From the NCBI RefSeq assembly GCF_002836975.1, contig NZ_NIJK01000049.1, forward strand, positions 300-64,299: a DNA stretch of 64,000 nt. The letters are read 5' to 3'. Source of the stretch: Shewanella indica (lineage in GTDB: Bacteria; Pseudomonadota; Gammaproteobacteria; Enterobacterales; Shewanellaceae). Below the pieces are notes generated by a model that made no database searches, was not told the origin of the DNA, and saw only the letters and a program-made list of their open reading frames with translations. Below, one piece after another: positions 9,999 through 17,559 of this stretch (positions within the stretch are counted from its first letter, which is position 1; each line of letters opens with the position of its first letter). The position numbers were made by a program, and so were the translations under genes.

Positions 9999-10982
9999 AT
10001 GTTTAAGGCACTGGTATTGACCCAAAACGATAAACGGACCCAGGCTCAAGTCACTCAGTTGCAAGACAGCGATCTGCCTGAGGGGGATGTTCTGGTCGAT
10101 GTTGCCTACAGTTCGCTGAACTACAAAGACGGCCTGGCGGTGACCGGGCTTGGCAAGATTATCCGTCAATTCCCCATGGTACCGGGTATCGACTTTGCCG
10201 GTGTGGTGCGAGAGTCGGCCCATCCTGACTATCAGCCAGGCGATGAAGTGATCCTCACCGGCTGGGGCGTTGGTGAAAACCATTGGGGTGGCATGGCCGA
10301 GCGTGCCAGAGTCAAGGGTGACTGGCTGGTGCCTATGCCACTGGGTTGCACAGCCGCCAAGTCGATGATGATAGGCACCGCCGGCCTTACGGCCATGCTG
10401 TGTGTACAAGCGTTGCAGCAAGCTGGGATCAAACCGGAAGATGGCGAGGTGCTGGTAACCGGCGCCAGTGGTGGTGTCGGCTCGGTGGCCGTGACGCTGC
10501 TGGCTAAACTCGGCTTTAAGGTTGTCGCCAGCACAGGGCGCCTGGAGCAGAATGCGGCCTGGCTCAAGCAGCTTGGCGCCAGCGATTTAATTGAGCGCAG
10601 CGAGCTTGAGCAGGATGCCAAACCACTGGATAAGCAGCGCTGGGCCGCCGTAGTGGATACCGTAGGGAACAAGGTGCTGGCCAGCGCATTATCACAGCTG
10701 AATTATGCTGGGGTTGCCGCGATTTGCGGCCTGGCGGGTGGCTTTGCCCTGCCAACCACGGTAATGCCCTTTATTCTTCGTGGCGTCAGCCTACTGGGAA
10801 TCGACTCGGTGCAGTGCCCGGCCGCCAAGCGCCGCGCTGCCTGGGAGCAGATAGTGGCTTTACTGCCTGAGAGTTACTATCAAGAGGCTTGCCATGAAAT
10901 CACTCTGGAGCAGGTCCCCGAGGCCGCAGCGCAAATCGTTAAAGGTGAAATCAGCGGCCGCACTCTGATTAAAGTCGGCTGA
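9999..10982 (+). CDS. acuI: Acryloyl-CoA reductase AcuI / YhdH-type quinone oxidoreductase
   Basis: A 327-residue medium-chain dehydrogenase/reductase without zinc ligands, NADPH-dependent. It starts MFKALVLTQNDK and shows the YhdH/AcuI signatures SSLNYKDGLAVTG, PMVPGIDFAGVV and the nucleotide-binding VLVTGASGGVGSVAV near residue 148. AcuI reduces acryloyl-CoA to propionyl-CoA, in marine bacteria often for detoxifying acrylate derived from DMSP. An upstream frame extends 24 codons, but CAGGAG eight bases ahead of ATG 9999 fixes the start. It stands alone, so the physiological substrate is inferred only. A GC-rich hairpin (GGGGCC/GGCCCC) lies about 11 bases after the stop, without a T run. Confidence 0.85.
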   Translation: MFKALVLTQNDKRTQAQVTQLQDSDLPEGDVLVDVAYSSLNYKDGLAVTGLGKIIRQFPMVPGIDFAGVVRESAHPDYQPGDEVILTGWGVGENHWGGMAERARVKGDWLVPMPLGCTAAKSMMIGTAGLTAMLCVQALQQAGIKPEDGEVLVTGASGGVGSVAVTLLAKLGFKVVASTGRLEQNAAWLKQLGASDLIERSELEQDAKPLDKQRWAAVVDTVGNKVLASALSQLNYAGVAAICGLAGGFALPTTVMPFILRGVSLLGIDSVQCPAAKRRAAWEQIVALLPESYYQEACHEITLEQVPEAAAQIVKGEISGRTLIKVG

Positions 10983-11144
10983 TCCTCGCCTAAAGGGGCC
11001 TCTGGGCCCCCAACAGTTTGTTGTGACTTGTCCTGAATACAGTTAGGCCCCAGCAATACGGCTTCAACCCAGCTTTTATGTTTATATTCATTCTATTGAG
11101 TCAGTGCTTGGCTAACTTTGCCTTAGATTAGTTTTTGAGCTTGA

Positions 11145-11360
11145 GAAAGAGCCAAAGTCATAGCGGTTTATCAGTCGCTCTCATGGGTCGAGCTGGTGAT
11201 GAGTTATCTGCGTGGCGCCATGATCAATACCGACGATGCCTGCAAGGCCCACGACGACCCGCAGCTCTATTACCAGTTCAGTTATGCGCTGATCCATCTG
11301 ATGGGGCACTCAGATAAGCGCCGTCCCTCCAAACAACAGTTTGCCGCCTGGCTAAGCCGC
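11145..11360 (+). pseudogene. Fragment of an unidentified coding sequence
   Basis: The frame is open from 11145, just after a TGA, and encodes YQSLSWVELVMSYLRG..., a well-composed alpha-helical sequence that looks like the C-terminal part of a real protein, yet I find no proper start or ribosome site. At about 11355 it runs into the decayed cpxA copy, so its own end may be displaced too. I do not recognise the family. Best read as a gene remnant at the left edge of the island. Confidence 0.4.
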
Positions 11361-11391
11361 CAACCCCGGCTTGAAGATGAGCCTGAAGGTC

Positions 11392-11690
11392 TCAGGCGTG
11401 TGGTAAATGGATGACGACCTCAAGCCCACCTTGGATACGATTGCTGGTCTGAATATGGCCGTTGTTAGTAAGGCTTATTTCTACCCATGACCCCTTGGCC
11501 TCGGCGCAGTTATTTACCTGGGCATGGCAGTAGCGAATGGCGTTGCGCAGCAGATTTTCAATCGTCAGCGACTCAAGCTTTGGGGCTATGGACTGTTCCA
11601 GCTCTTCCGGTATCAGGCAGTTAAGTTCCTTTTGCTCATCTCCGACCATCCCCTTTTGGCGTGCCAGGGCTAGCGCCAGTTCGTCTTATG
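11392..11690 (-). pseudogene. Decayed partial copy of cpxA (C-terminal part)
   Basis: This stretch closely matches the 3' part of the intact cpxA at 13826-14400. Shared blocks include IENLLRNAIRYCHAQVN, the WVEIS strand and the final GGLEVVIHLPHA with the same stop. Relative to the intact gene it has lost roughly 140 bases covering the DDGPGIEE and GGWGLGLAIADA ATP-binding boxes, and a second segment upstream, so it cannot make a working kinase. The similarity seems to extend past the stop to about 11355 (compare 13790). It and intact cpxA are in the same orientation and enclose the arsR - thioredoxin - permease genes. Confidence 0.8.
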
Positions 11691-11822
11691 GTGCTTGGAT
11701 TGCCCCTGTCCCCTGGTTTTTTATTGGCAATGACGTGTTTTATTTCATAACTCCCTTGCTAAAAAGTGAGTTTATCGATTCACTATGGCACACAATGTGT
11801 TCTGTGTTGTGGAAGAGAATTT

Positions 11823-12113
11823 GTGGAACAACTAACCAAAACTAAAGCCGATATTTTCAAGGCCTTGGGACATCCAACGCGTCTATGGATAGTTGAACAA
11901 CTTGCTGATGGCGAAAAATGTGTATGTGAATTTGTAGAGGCACTTGATGTTGATTTTTCAACGGTTTCCAAGCATCTATCCATACTTCGTACTAGGGGCA
12001 TTGTCGGTATGGAAAAGCGTGGGAAGCAGATCTTCTATCATCTAGCTATGCCGTGTTTGCTTCATTCACTCAATTGTATTGATTGTTTACAGGATCACCA
12101 AATTCAGAAGTAG
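11823..12113 (+). CDS. ArsR/SmtB-family metalloregulator
   Basis: A 96-residue winged-helix repressor. Residues 33-37 read CVCEF, corresponding to the CVCDL arsenic-binding motif of ArsR, followed by the recognition helix FSTVSKHLSILRTRGIV and the wing EKRGKQIFYHL. A second cysteine group, C78, C85 and C88, sits at the C-terminus and could form another thiol metal site. The start is GTG 11823, five bases after GGAAGAGA. As repressors of this family usually do, it probably sits on its own promoter and is released by As(III) or a related thiophilic ligand. It heads a three-gene unit with a thioredoxin-like protein and a permease. Ligand is inferred from motif and context. Confidence 0.88.
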   Translation: MEQLTKTKADIFKALGHPTRLWIVEQLADGEKCVCEFVEALDVDFSTVSKHLSILRTRGIVGMEKRGKQIFYHLAMPCLLHSLNCIDCLQDHQIQK

Positions 12114-12137
12114 ATCGCATTCCCGAAGTGGTTTCTT

Positions 12138-12171
12138 ACCTATCATTTGGCTAAATAACCAAATGATAGGT
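12138..12171 (+). promoter_or_regulatory. Perfect 13-bp hairpin overlapping a ribosome binding site
   Basis: ACCTATCATTTGG and CCAAATGATAGGT are exact reverse complements separated by 8 bases. The right arm ends six bases before the ATG of the next gene and contains the AGG of its ribosome site, so the RNA hairpin would hide it. As DNA it could equally be an operator for the ArsR-type protein. Confidence 0.7.
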
Positions 12172-12177
12172 GGTGTT

Positions 12178-12432
12178 ATGTTTAAAATCAAAGTGTTAGG
12201 GTCTGGCTGTACTAAATGCCAAAAGCTGGCTGAAACTTGTTCTGCTGTGGCGGATTCTTTAGAGCTTGATTATCAGCTAGTTAAAGTTACAGATGTCGAA
12301 GAAATTATGGAGTACGGTGTGATGTCGACTCCGGCTTTGGTTATAGATGAACAAGTTAAGTTGACAGGTCGTCTTGCCAGTCCTGCGGAGATCAAGGCGT
12401 TAATGCTGGCACACATTGAATCTTCAGTGTAG
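12178..12432 (+). CDS. Thioredoxin-family protein, MTH895/TM0996 type
   Basis: An 84-residue minimal thioredoxin-fold protein (MFKIKVLGSGCTKC...). C11 and C14 form a CTKC redox motif directly after the first strand, and the cis-proline loop appears as MSTPALVID near residue 60. Members of this small glutaredoxin-like family are frequently encoded beside ArsR regulators and DUF318/ArsP permeases, as here, and probably reduce or hand over a thiol-bound substrate. The start ATG lies immediately after a hairpin that may control its translation. Between this gene and the permease there are 117 bases with two further imperfect hairpins (12442-12472, and AGGAAGGTG/CACCTTTCCT at about 12480-12515). 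Confidence 0.88.
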   Translation: MFKIKVLGSGCTKCQKLAETCSAVADSLELDYQLVKVTDVEEIMEYGVMSTPALVIDEQVKLTGRLASPAEIKALMLAHIESSV

Positions 12433-12549
12433 AGCATAGCCAAGCCGGAATAAGCGGCTTCTTCTCCGGCTTTCCATCTAAGGAAGGTGCGAATAAGCCC
12501 TCGCGACACCTTTCCTAATAATGTAGCCACAGCTCAAAGGTGGTAAATC

Positions 12550-13554
12550 ATGATGCACCTCTTTTCTGATCTGGCGACTTGGATAACCTTTGGATTGTTA
12601 GGCATTCCTCCAGAGACCAAGCTGGCTGACGCAATACACTTTTTTATTGAAGATACCACTAAGATTTTCGCGCTGTTGATCCTGATGATTTATGTCATCG
12701 CCTTGGTGAGAGCTTCACTTAATGTTGAACGTATTCGGGATTATTTAGCGGGTAAAAATCGCTTTGTCGGTTATTTTCTGGGAGCAAGTTTTGGTGCGGT
12801 GACCCCCTTTTGCTCTTGTTCAAGTATTCCGGTGTTTCTAGGCTTCACCTCCGCAGGCATTCCTGTCGGCATCACTATGGCATTTCTTATTACTTCACCC
12901 TTAATTAATGAGGTCGCCATTCTGCTGTTGGTAAGCTTATTGGGGTGGAAGTTTACGATGATTTATGTAGGTGTAGGTCTGTCAGTGGGTATACTTGCAG
13001 GGGCTTTCCTGGATGCTGTTCGTGCTGAGCGTTGGCTACAGTCCTTTGCAGCCAAGGCGTTTGAAAGAGGGAAATTACAGGCGGGTGTATCTAATAATCA
13101 ACAAGAAGCATCGGCCCCACTGATGACTTTATCGGAACGACATCAATTTGCCAAAAGTGAAACCAAAGCGATTTTTTCTCGGGTATGGAAATGGGTCATT
13201 ATCGGCGTTGGGCTTGGCGCGGCACTTCATGGGTTTGTTCCGGATGGTTGGATTGAAACTCACTTGGGTGATGGTCAATGGTGGTCTGTGCCTGTTGCTG
13301 TGTTAATAGGTATTCCGCTTTATTCCAATGCGACTGGGGTTATTCCTATTATGGAAAGCCTCATCATCAATGGTCTTCCTATAGGGACAACATTGGCTTT
13401 TTGTATGGCCACGGTTGCCGCCAGTTTCCCCGAATTTATCTTGCTTAAGCAGGTGATGCAATGGCGCTTGTTAGCGATTGTTTTTACGATTTTACTGATG
13501 TCATTCACCCTTATAGGGTGGGTTTTCAACGCAATTGGTCCTATGTTGGTCTAG
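12550..13554 (+). CDS. Permease of the ArsP / DUF318 family
   Basis: A 334-residue inner membrane protein with about eight to ten transmembrane helices. The family signature TPFCSCSSIPVFLGF lies at residues 85-99, with vicinal-type cysteines C88 and C90, and a second inverted half begins near residue 210. ArsP members export trivalent organoarsenicals such as methylarsenite; other members of DUF318 have unknown substrates. Context with an ArsR regulator bearing a CVC motif and a CxxC thioredoxin supports export of a thiophilic metalloid, but the exact substrate is not provable here. AAAGGTGG precedes the ATG. No arsC or arsB is adjacent. Confidence 0.87.
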   Translation: MMHLFSDLATWITFGLLGIPPETKLADAIHFFIEDTTKIFALLILMIYVIALVRASLNVERIRDYLAGKNRFVGYFLGASFGAVTPFCSCSSIPVFLGFTSAGIPVGITMAFLITSPLINEVAILLLVSLLGWKFTMIYVGVGLSVGILAGAFLDAVRAERWLQSFAAKAFERGKLQAGVSNNQQEASAPLMTLSERHQFAKSETKAIFSRVWKWVIIGVGLGAALHGFVPDGWIETHLGDGQWWSVPVAVLIGIPLYSNATGVIPIMESLIINGLPIGTTLAFCMATVAASFPEFILLKQVMQWRLLAIVFTILLMSFTLIGWVFNAIGPMLV

Positions 13555-13598
13555 CTCCAATATTAAAATATTGACTAAAGTAAAGCTGTGCTTTGTGC

Positions 13599-13618
13599 CA
13601 TCTCTTTCAGAAGAGATG
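13599..13618 (+). terminator. Weak candidate terminator after the permease gene
   Basis: CATCTCTT-TCAG-AAGAGATG is a perfect 8-bp hairpin 45 bases after the permease stop, followed by only three T. The remaining bases to 13790 show nothing I can identify. Confidence 0.35.
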
Positions 13619-13825
13619 CTTTAGCGGGGGCGCAGTGCTTCACCTTGCGAGGAAGTGTTGCGACTGGCTTTTCAGGGGCGATTATGGGCCAGCCCCTCGT
13701 ATTTTTGGCCCCCCTAATAATCATTATCTGCAGAGATAGATGTTTAATGGTTATGCAGTCACATATCAACATGATTGAGCACAATGTATGCCGCCAATCC
13801 TCTTTGGAAGGTGAGCCCGAGGGGC

Positions 13826-15193
13826 TCAGGCGTGTGGCAAATGGATGACGACCTCGAGCCCACCTTGGGCGCGATTGCTTGCCAGAATATGGCCACCGTG
13901 GGCTTGCACTGCGGCATCGGCAATGGCCAGCCCCAGCCCCCAACCGCCACTCTCTCTTTCCCTGGCTGAATGCGGTCGATAGAAGGGCTTGAAAATAGCC
14001 TCCAACTCAGATTCCTCAATACCCGGGCCGTCGTCAGTAATGCTTATCTCTACCCATGGCCCCTTGGTCTCGGCGCAGATATTTACCTGGGCATGGCAGT
14101 AGCGAATGGCGTTGCGCAGCAGGTTTTCAATCGCCCGCGACAGCGGTCTTGGGTAGATGGGCAACTCCAGTTCTTCCGGTATCAGGATGCAGAGATCTTT
14201 TTGTTGCTGTTCGGCTTCAAATTCGGCATCGTCCAGTACCTGGCTCAGTGATTCGGCCAAGCCTACTTTCAGTTTGTTGTCCTGTGCCTTGAGTTTCACC
14301 CGGGAAAGTTCCAGCAGCTCGGCAATCATTTTTTCCAGTTGGTCGGCCTCGTAGGCGATACGTTCGGCTTCATCTCCGGCCATACCCTTCTTGCGTGCCA
14401 GAGCCAGTGCCAATTGCAGTCTGGTCAACGGAGTTCGCAGCTCATGGGAGATGTCGCTTATCAGTCGCTGCTGATTATTGACCATGGTTTCGATGGCGGC
14501 CGCCATGCTGTTAAAGGCCTGGGCCAGTTCGCCGATTTCGTCGTGGCGTCCGGCAGTGGCATCGTCGACCCGGCTGTTCAATTGTCCCAGCGCCAGGGCG
14601 TTGGCGCTTTGTTTCAACGAACGCAGCGGCTTGCCCAGGTGCCAGGCCAACAAACCACAGAGCAACCCTGAAAGCAGAATCGCCAGCGACAATGTCAATA
14701 ACTTGTGTTCAATAAAGAAAAAGAACCAGGGCATGGGGTGGTGATCCGGCAACCGGCCATAAAGGGCATAGGGAGTGCCGTTAACCTTAAAATCGAATGG
14801 GCCGAATATCAGTTCATCGCGAAACTGGTGTGAAATTGGTACGTTAGCTTCCTCCGCCATCAACATAAAGCGGCGCATGCCTTTGGACACTCTGTGAGTG
14901 TTGATTATCTGTCCCTGCTCATTGACCAGATAGATGCGAATTGGCTTGCCTTCCATGCTGCGTCTGCGCTCCCAATGGTGCAGAAAGCGGCCATTCAACT
15001 TGGCCGGTTCCTGTTGCAGCTCATCGGCGACCTGAGACAAGACCTCCCGCAGTTTAGGCGGCATTGGGGCCCTGTCATGGTTTTGCTGCAGCAGCGGCAG
15101 CATGCCAACAGCAAGAATGATCAGGCTGCTGCAGAGCCAAAAGCCCAGCAGCAGTTTGATAAAGAGGCGATTGGGCAGGGAAAATGATTTCAT
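13826..15193 (-). CDS. cpxA: Envelope stress sensor histidine kinase CpxA
   Basis: A 455-residue inner membrane sensor kinase. It has an N-terminal helix (LLLGFWLCSSLIILAVGML), a periplasmic sensor of about 130 residues, a second helix near residues 160-185, a HAMP linker, the phospho-acceptor histidine in ISHELRTPLTRLQ near residue 250, and the ATPase boxes NLLRNAIRY, DDGPGIEE and GGWGLGLAIADA. It phosphorylates CpxR in response to envelope protein misfolding and dephosphorylates it otherwise. Its start touches the cpxR stop, so both are one operon, and cpxP is divergent. A hairpin (GAGCCC/GGGCTC) overlaps the stop region. A truncated relic of this gene lies 2.4 kb downstream. Confidence 0.93.
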   Translation of the reverse strand: MKSFSLPNRLFIKLLLGFWLCSSLIILAVGMLPLLQQNHDRAPMPPKLREVLSQVADELQQEPAKLNGRFLHHWERRRSMEGKPIRIYLVNEQGQIINTHRVSKGMRRFMLMAEEANVPISHQFRDELIFGPFDFKVNGTPYALYGRLPDHHPMPWFFFFIEHKLLTLSLAILLSGLLCGLLAWHLGKPLRSLKQSANALALGQLNSRVDDATAGRHDEIGELAQAFNSMAAAIETMVNNQQRLISDISHELRTPLTRLQLALALARKKGMAGDEAERIAYEADQLEKMIAELLELSRVKLKAQDNKLKVGLAESLSQVLDDAEFEAEQQQKDLCILIPEELELPIYPRPLSRAIENLLRNAIRYCHAQVNICAETKGPWVEISITDDGPGIEESELEAIFKPFYRPHSARERESGGWGLGLAIADAAVQAHGGHILASNRAQGGLEVVIHLPHA

Positions 15194-15879
15194 CAGGGGA
15201 TCCAGATATAACCTTTGCCACGTATGGTCTTGACCCTGGGGCGACCGTCGCTGCGTTCCGGCAGTTTCTTGCGTAGGTTGGAAAGGTGCATGTCCAGGCT
15301 GCGATCAAAGGGCATCAACTTTTTGCCCAGCACGGTTTCGCTAAGCTCATCTTTGCTGATCAGTTCGCCGGCCTGATTGGCCAGGGTATAGAGCAGGCTG
15401 AACTCAGTACCGGTCAGCAACAGTAACTGTTCATTGCAATAGGCTTCCTGACGGGCAGAGTCCAGGCTGAGATCGCCTATGGTTTGAATACCGCTCTGGG
15501 GAATGTCCTGCGGGGTGATATTGGCACGGCGTATGATGGCGCGGATCCTGGCAACCAGTTCCCTGTCATTGAAAGGCTTGGGCAGATAGTCGTCTGCGCC
15601 TATCTCCAGGCCAACCACTCTGTCTATCTCATCGCCACGGGCGGTAAGCATAAGCACGGGGGTTTGTTTCTTGCCACGCAGCTCCCTGAGCACTTCGAAG
15701 CCGTTGAGCTTGGGCAGCATCACATCCAATAGGATCAGGTCGTAATCATTGGCAATCGCCAGTTCCAGGCCGCTCTGACCATCATGGGCCAGTGTCAGCT
15801 CAAAGCCTTCCAGCTCCAGCAATTGCCCCAAGAGTTCTGCCAGGCCCAGGTCATCGTCTATCAATAAAATCCGGCTCAT
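15193..15879 (-). CDS. cpxR: Response regulator CpxR
   Basis: A 228-residue OmpR-type regulator. The receiver has the acidic pocket IDDD at residues 7-10, the phospho-acceptor D52 in LLDVMLP and the conserved lysine in LPKPFNDREL; the C-terminal winged helix includes RSLDMHLSNLRKKLPE and the final KTIRGKGYIW. It is followed without gap by cpxA. Two CpxR boxes in the divergent spacer (15947 and 15992) indicate autoregulation and control of cpxP. Confidence 0.95.
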   Translation of the reverse strand: MSRILLIDDDLGLAELLGQLLELEGFELTLAHDGQSGLELAIANDYDLILLDVMLPKLNGFEVLRELRGKKQTPVLMLTARGDEIDRVVGLEIGADDYLPKPFNDRELVARIRAIIRRANITPQDIPQSGIQTIGDLSLDSARQEAYCNEQLLLLTGTEFSLLYTLANQAGELISKDELSETVLGKKLMPFDRSLDMHLSNLRKKLPERSDGRPRVKTIRGKGYIWIP

Positions 15880-15946
15880 TTATACGCCTCACACAATTTC
15901 TCTCTGCCGAGTATACCCGCTTTTGAGTCAACTGCGGTTTAGCTGT

Positions 15947-15961
15947 GTAAGTCTGGGTAAA
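15947..15961 (+). promoter_or_regulatory. CpxR box
   Basis: GTAAG-N5-GTAAA, one mismatch from the CpxR consensus GTAAA-N4-8-GTAAA, in the cpxR/cpxP divergent region. Confidence 0.75.
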
Positions 15962-15991
15962 GATACGGATCTTCAACCCGGATAACCAAGC

Positions 15992-16006
15992 TTTACAGTG
16001 CTTTAC
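15992..16006 (-). promoter_or_regulatory. CpxR box, perfect, opposite orientation
   Basis: TTTAC-N5-TTTAC, the exact reverse complement of GTAAA-N5-GTAAA. It lies 82 bases before the cpxP start and 113 bases before the cpxR start. Confidence 0.82.
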
Positions 16007-16087
16007 TCAGTTTGAACCCACACTTACACATAGAGGACTAGACTGGAAGACGTCAAATACTTCCCGACCGAGAACGAGGATATCCAT

Positions 16088-16633
16088 ATGAAGACTTCAA
16101 TCAAAGCAAGCTTGCTGGCCCTGATCGCCGGCACCACTCTGATGGCTGGTGCGGTACAAGCCGGTGACGGCTACGGCGATTGTCCGCACCGTGACGGCGA
16201 CCGTGGTTATCACCACATGAAGGGCGAGCGTGGCTACCATCACATGAAGGGTGAGCGCGGCTATCACCACCACATGAAAGGTGACAAGGGCCATTTTGGC
16301 ATGTATGGCCTGCGAGGTCTGGATCTGACCGACGCCCAGAAAACAGAGATCCAGGCGTTGATGGAACAACACAGAAGCAGCATGTCACGTCCTGACAAGG
16401 AAACCCGAGCAGCACACAGAGCCGAAATGCAGGCACTGATGACCTCAGGCAACTTCGATGAAGCCAAGGCCAAAAAGATTATCGAGCAGCGTCAGCAAGT
16501 GCGTGAACAACATATGTTGGAGCGCATGAAGTTACACAATCAAATTTATAATTTGCTGACACCTGAACAGCAAGCGAAATTCAAAGAAGGTCCTTACCGT
16601 TGTGGTGATTGTTTCGGGCCAGCGGCAAATTAA
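16088..16633 (+). CDS. cpxP: CpxP/Spy-family periplasmic protein with His-rich repeats
   Basis: A 181-residue periplasmic protein. Residues 1-25 are a signal peptide ending in VQA. The Spy/CpxP hallmark LTxxQ occurs twice (LTDAQ at 80-84 and LTPEQ near 157). In E. coli CpxP binds CpxA to keep it off and helps dispose of misfolded proteins. Unlike E. coli CpxP, this protein has three tandem copies of a 9-10 residue unit RGYHHMKGE between residues 39 and 66, dense in His and Met, plus cysteines C32, C172 and C175 near the ends, suggesting metal binding. GAGG precedes the ATG. Divergent from cpxRA, with CpxR boxes between, and followed by the metal exporter fieF. Confidence 0.88.
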   Translation: MKTSIKASLLALIAGTTLMAGAVQAGDGYGDCPHRDGDRGYHHMKGERGYHHMKGERGYHHHMKGDKGHFGMYGLRGLDLTDAQKTEIQALMEQHRSSMSRPDKETRAAHRAEMQALMTSGNFDEAKAKKIIEQRQQVREQHMLERMKLHNQIYNLLTPEQQAKFKEGPYRCGDCFGPAAN

Positions 16634-16645
16634 ATCTGCTACTAT

Positions 16646-16674
16646 GGGCTCAGTGACTCCCGACCGCTGAGCCC
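16646..16674 (+). promoter_or_regulatory. Hairpin between cpxP and fieF
   Basis: GGGCTCAG and CTGAGCCC form a perfect 8-bp stem ending four bases before the fieF ATG. No T run follows, so it is more likely to influence read-through, stability or translation of fieF than to be a strong terminator. Confidence 0.5.
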
Positions 16675-16678
16675 TTGA

Positions 16679-17548
16679 ATGACACCGACTTCCCGCTACG
16701 AGTTTTGGGTTAAATTGGCGAGCCGCGCCGCAGTGGCGACCGCGATTACCCTGATCCTGATAAAACTGGCTGCCTGGCTCTGGTCCGGGTCTGCCAGTAT
16801 GTTGGCTTCCCTGACCGACTCCTTTGCCGATGCCCTGGCATCCATAGTTAACTTTATTGCCATTCGCTATGCCCTGGTCCCTGCCGATCAGGAGCACAGG
16901 TATGGTCACGGCAAGGCTGAGCCTCTGGCATCTTTGGCGCAATCGGCCTTTATTATGGGGACGGCATTCCTGCTGCTGTTTCACGGCGGCGAGCGCCTGG
17001 TCAATCCCATGCCTTTGACCCATGCCACTCTAGGTATTGTGGTATCCATTATCGCCATGGTGCTGACCTTGGCTTTGGTATTACTGCAAAAACGGGCCTT
17101 GGCGGCCACCAAGAGCACAGTGGTCGAAGCCGATGCCCTGCACTATAAGTCAGATCTTTTTCTCAATGGCGCCGTGCTTTTGGCGCTGGTCTTGGCGCAA
17201 TATGGCTGGTGGTGGGCCGATGGTCTGTTCGCGGTATTGATCGCCCTCTACATAGGTCAACAGGCCTGGTCGCTGGGGTATCGCTCGATTCAGGCCTTGC
17301 TCGATAGGGAGCTGGATGATGAAACCCGGCTGCGCATTCGGCAATTGGCCGAGCAGGATACTCAAGTGCGTGGCATTCATGACCTGCGTACCCGTCAGGC
17401 GGGCAAGACCACCTTTATTCAACTGCATCTGGAGTTGGACAAAGAGCTGAGCCTGCAACAGGCCCACGATATTGCCGTGGCCACAGGCGAGCGGATCCGC
17501 GCCGACTTTGACCATGCCGAGGTGATTATTCACCAGGATCCTGTGTAG
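16679..17548 (+). CDS. fieF: Cation diffusion facilitator FieF
   Basis: A 289-residue inner membrane Zn/Fe/Cd-proton antiporter. Six transmembrane helices are visible; the metal site residues are in TDSFAD (about 46-51) on helix 2 and HYKSD (about 153-157) on helix 5, with HRYGHGKAEPL between. The C-terminal cytosolic domain has HDLRTRQAGKTTFIQLHLELD and ends near HAEVIIHQD. The cpxP-fieF order is the same as in E. coli. The ATG has no obvious ribosome site and lies next to a hairpin, so translation may be coupled or controlled. Confidence 0.93.
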   Translation: MTPTSRYEFWVKLASRAAVATAITLILIKLAAWLWSGSASMLASLTDSFADALASIVNFIAIRYALVPADQEHRYGHGKAEPLASLAQSAFIMGTAFLLLFHGGERLVNPMPLTHATLGIVVSIIAMVLTLALVLLQKRALAATKSTVVEADALHYKSDLFLNGAVLLALVLAQYGWWWADGLFAVLIALYIGQQAWSLGYRSIQALLDRELDDETRLRIRQLAEQDTQVRGIHDLRTRQAGKTTFIQLHLELDKELSLQQAHDIAVATGERIRADFDHAEVIIHQDPV

Positions 17549-17559
17549 CGGGCACTGTC

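Noticed and set aside
10994..11010. GC-rich hairpin after acuI as terminator
   Set aside because: Only six base pairs and no T run follow; too weak to list.
11355..13830. Composite transposon or integron carrying the arsR cassette
   Set aside because: No transposase, integrase or terminal inverted repeats are visible; the only repeats are the cpxA segments. The hairpins at 12442-12515 lack attC features.
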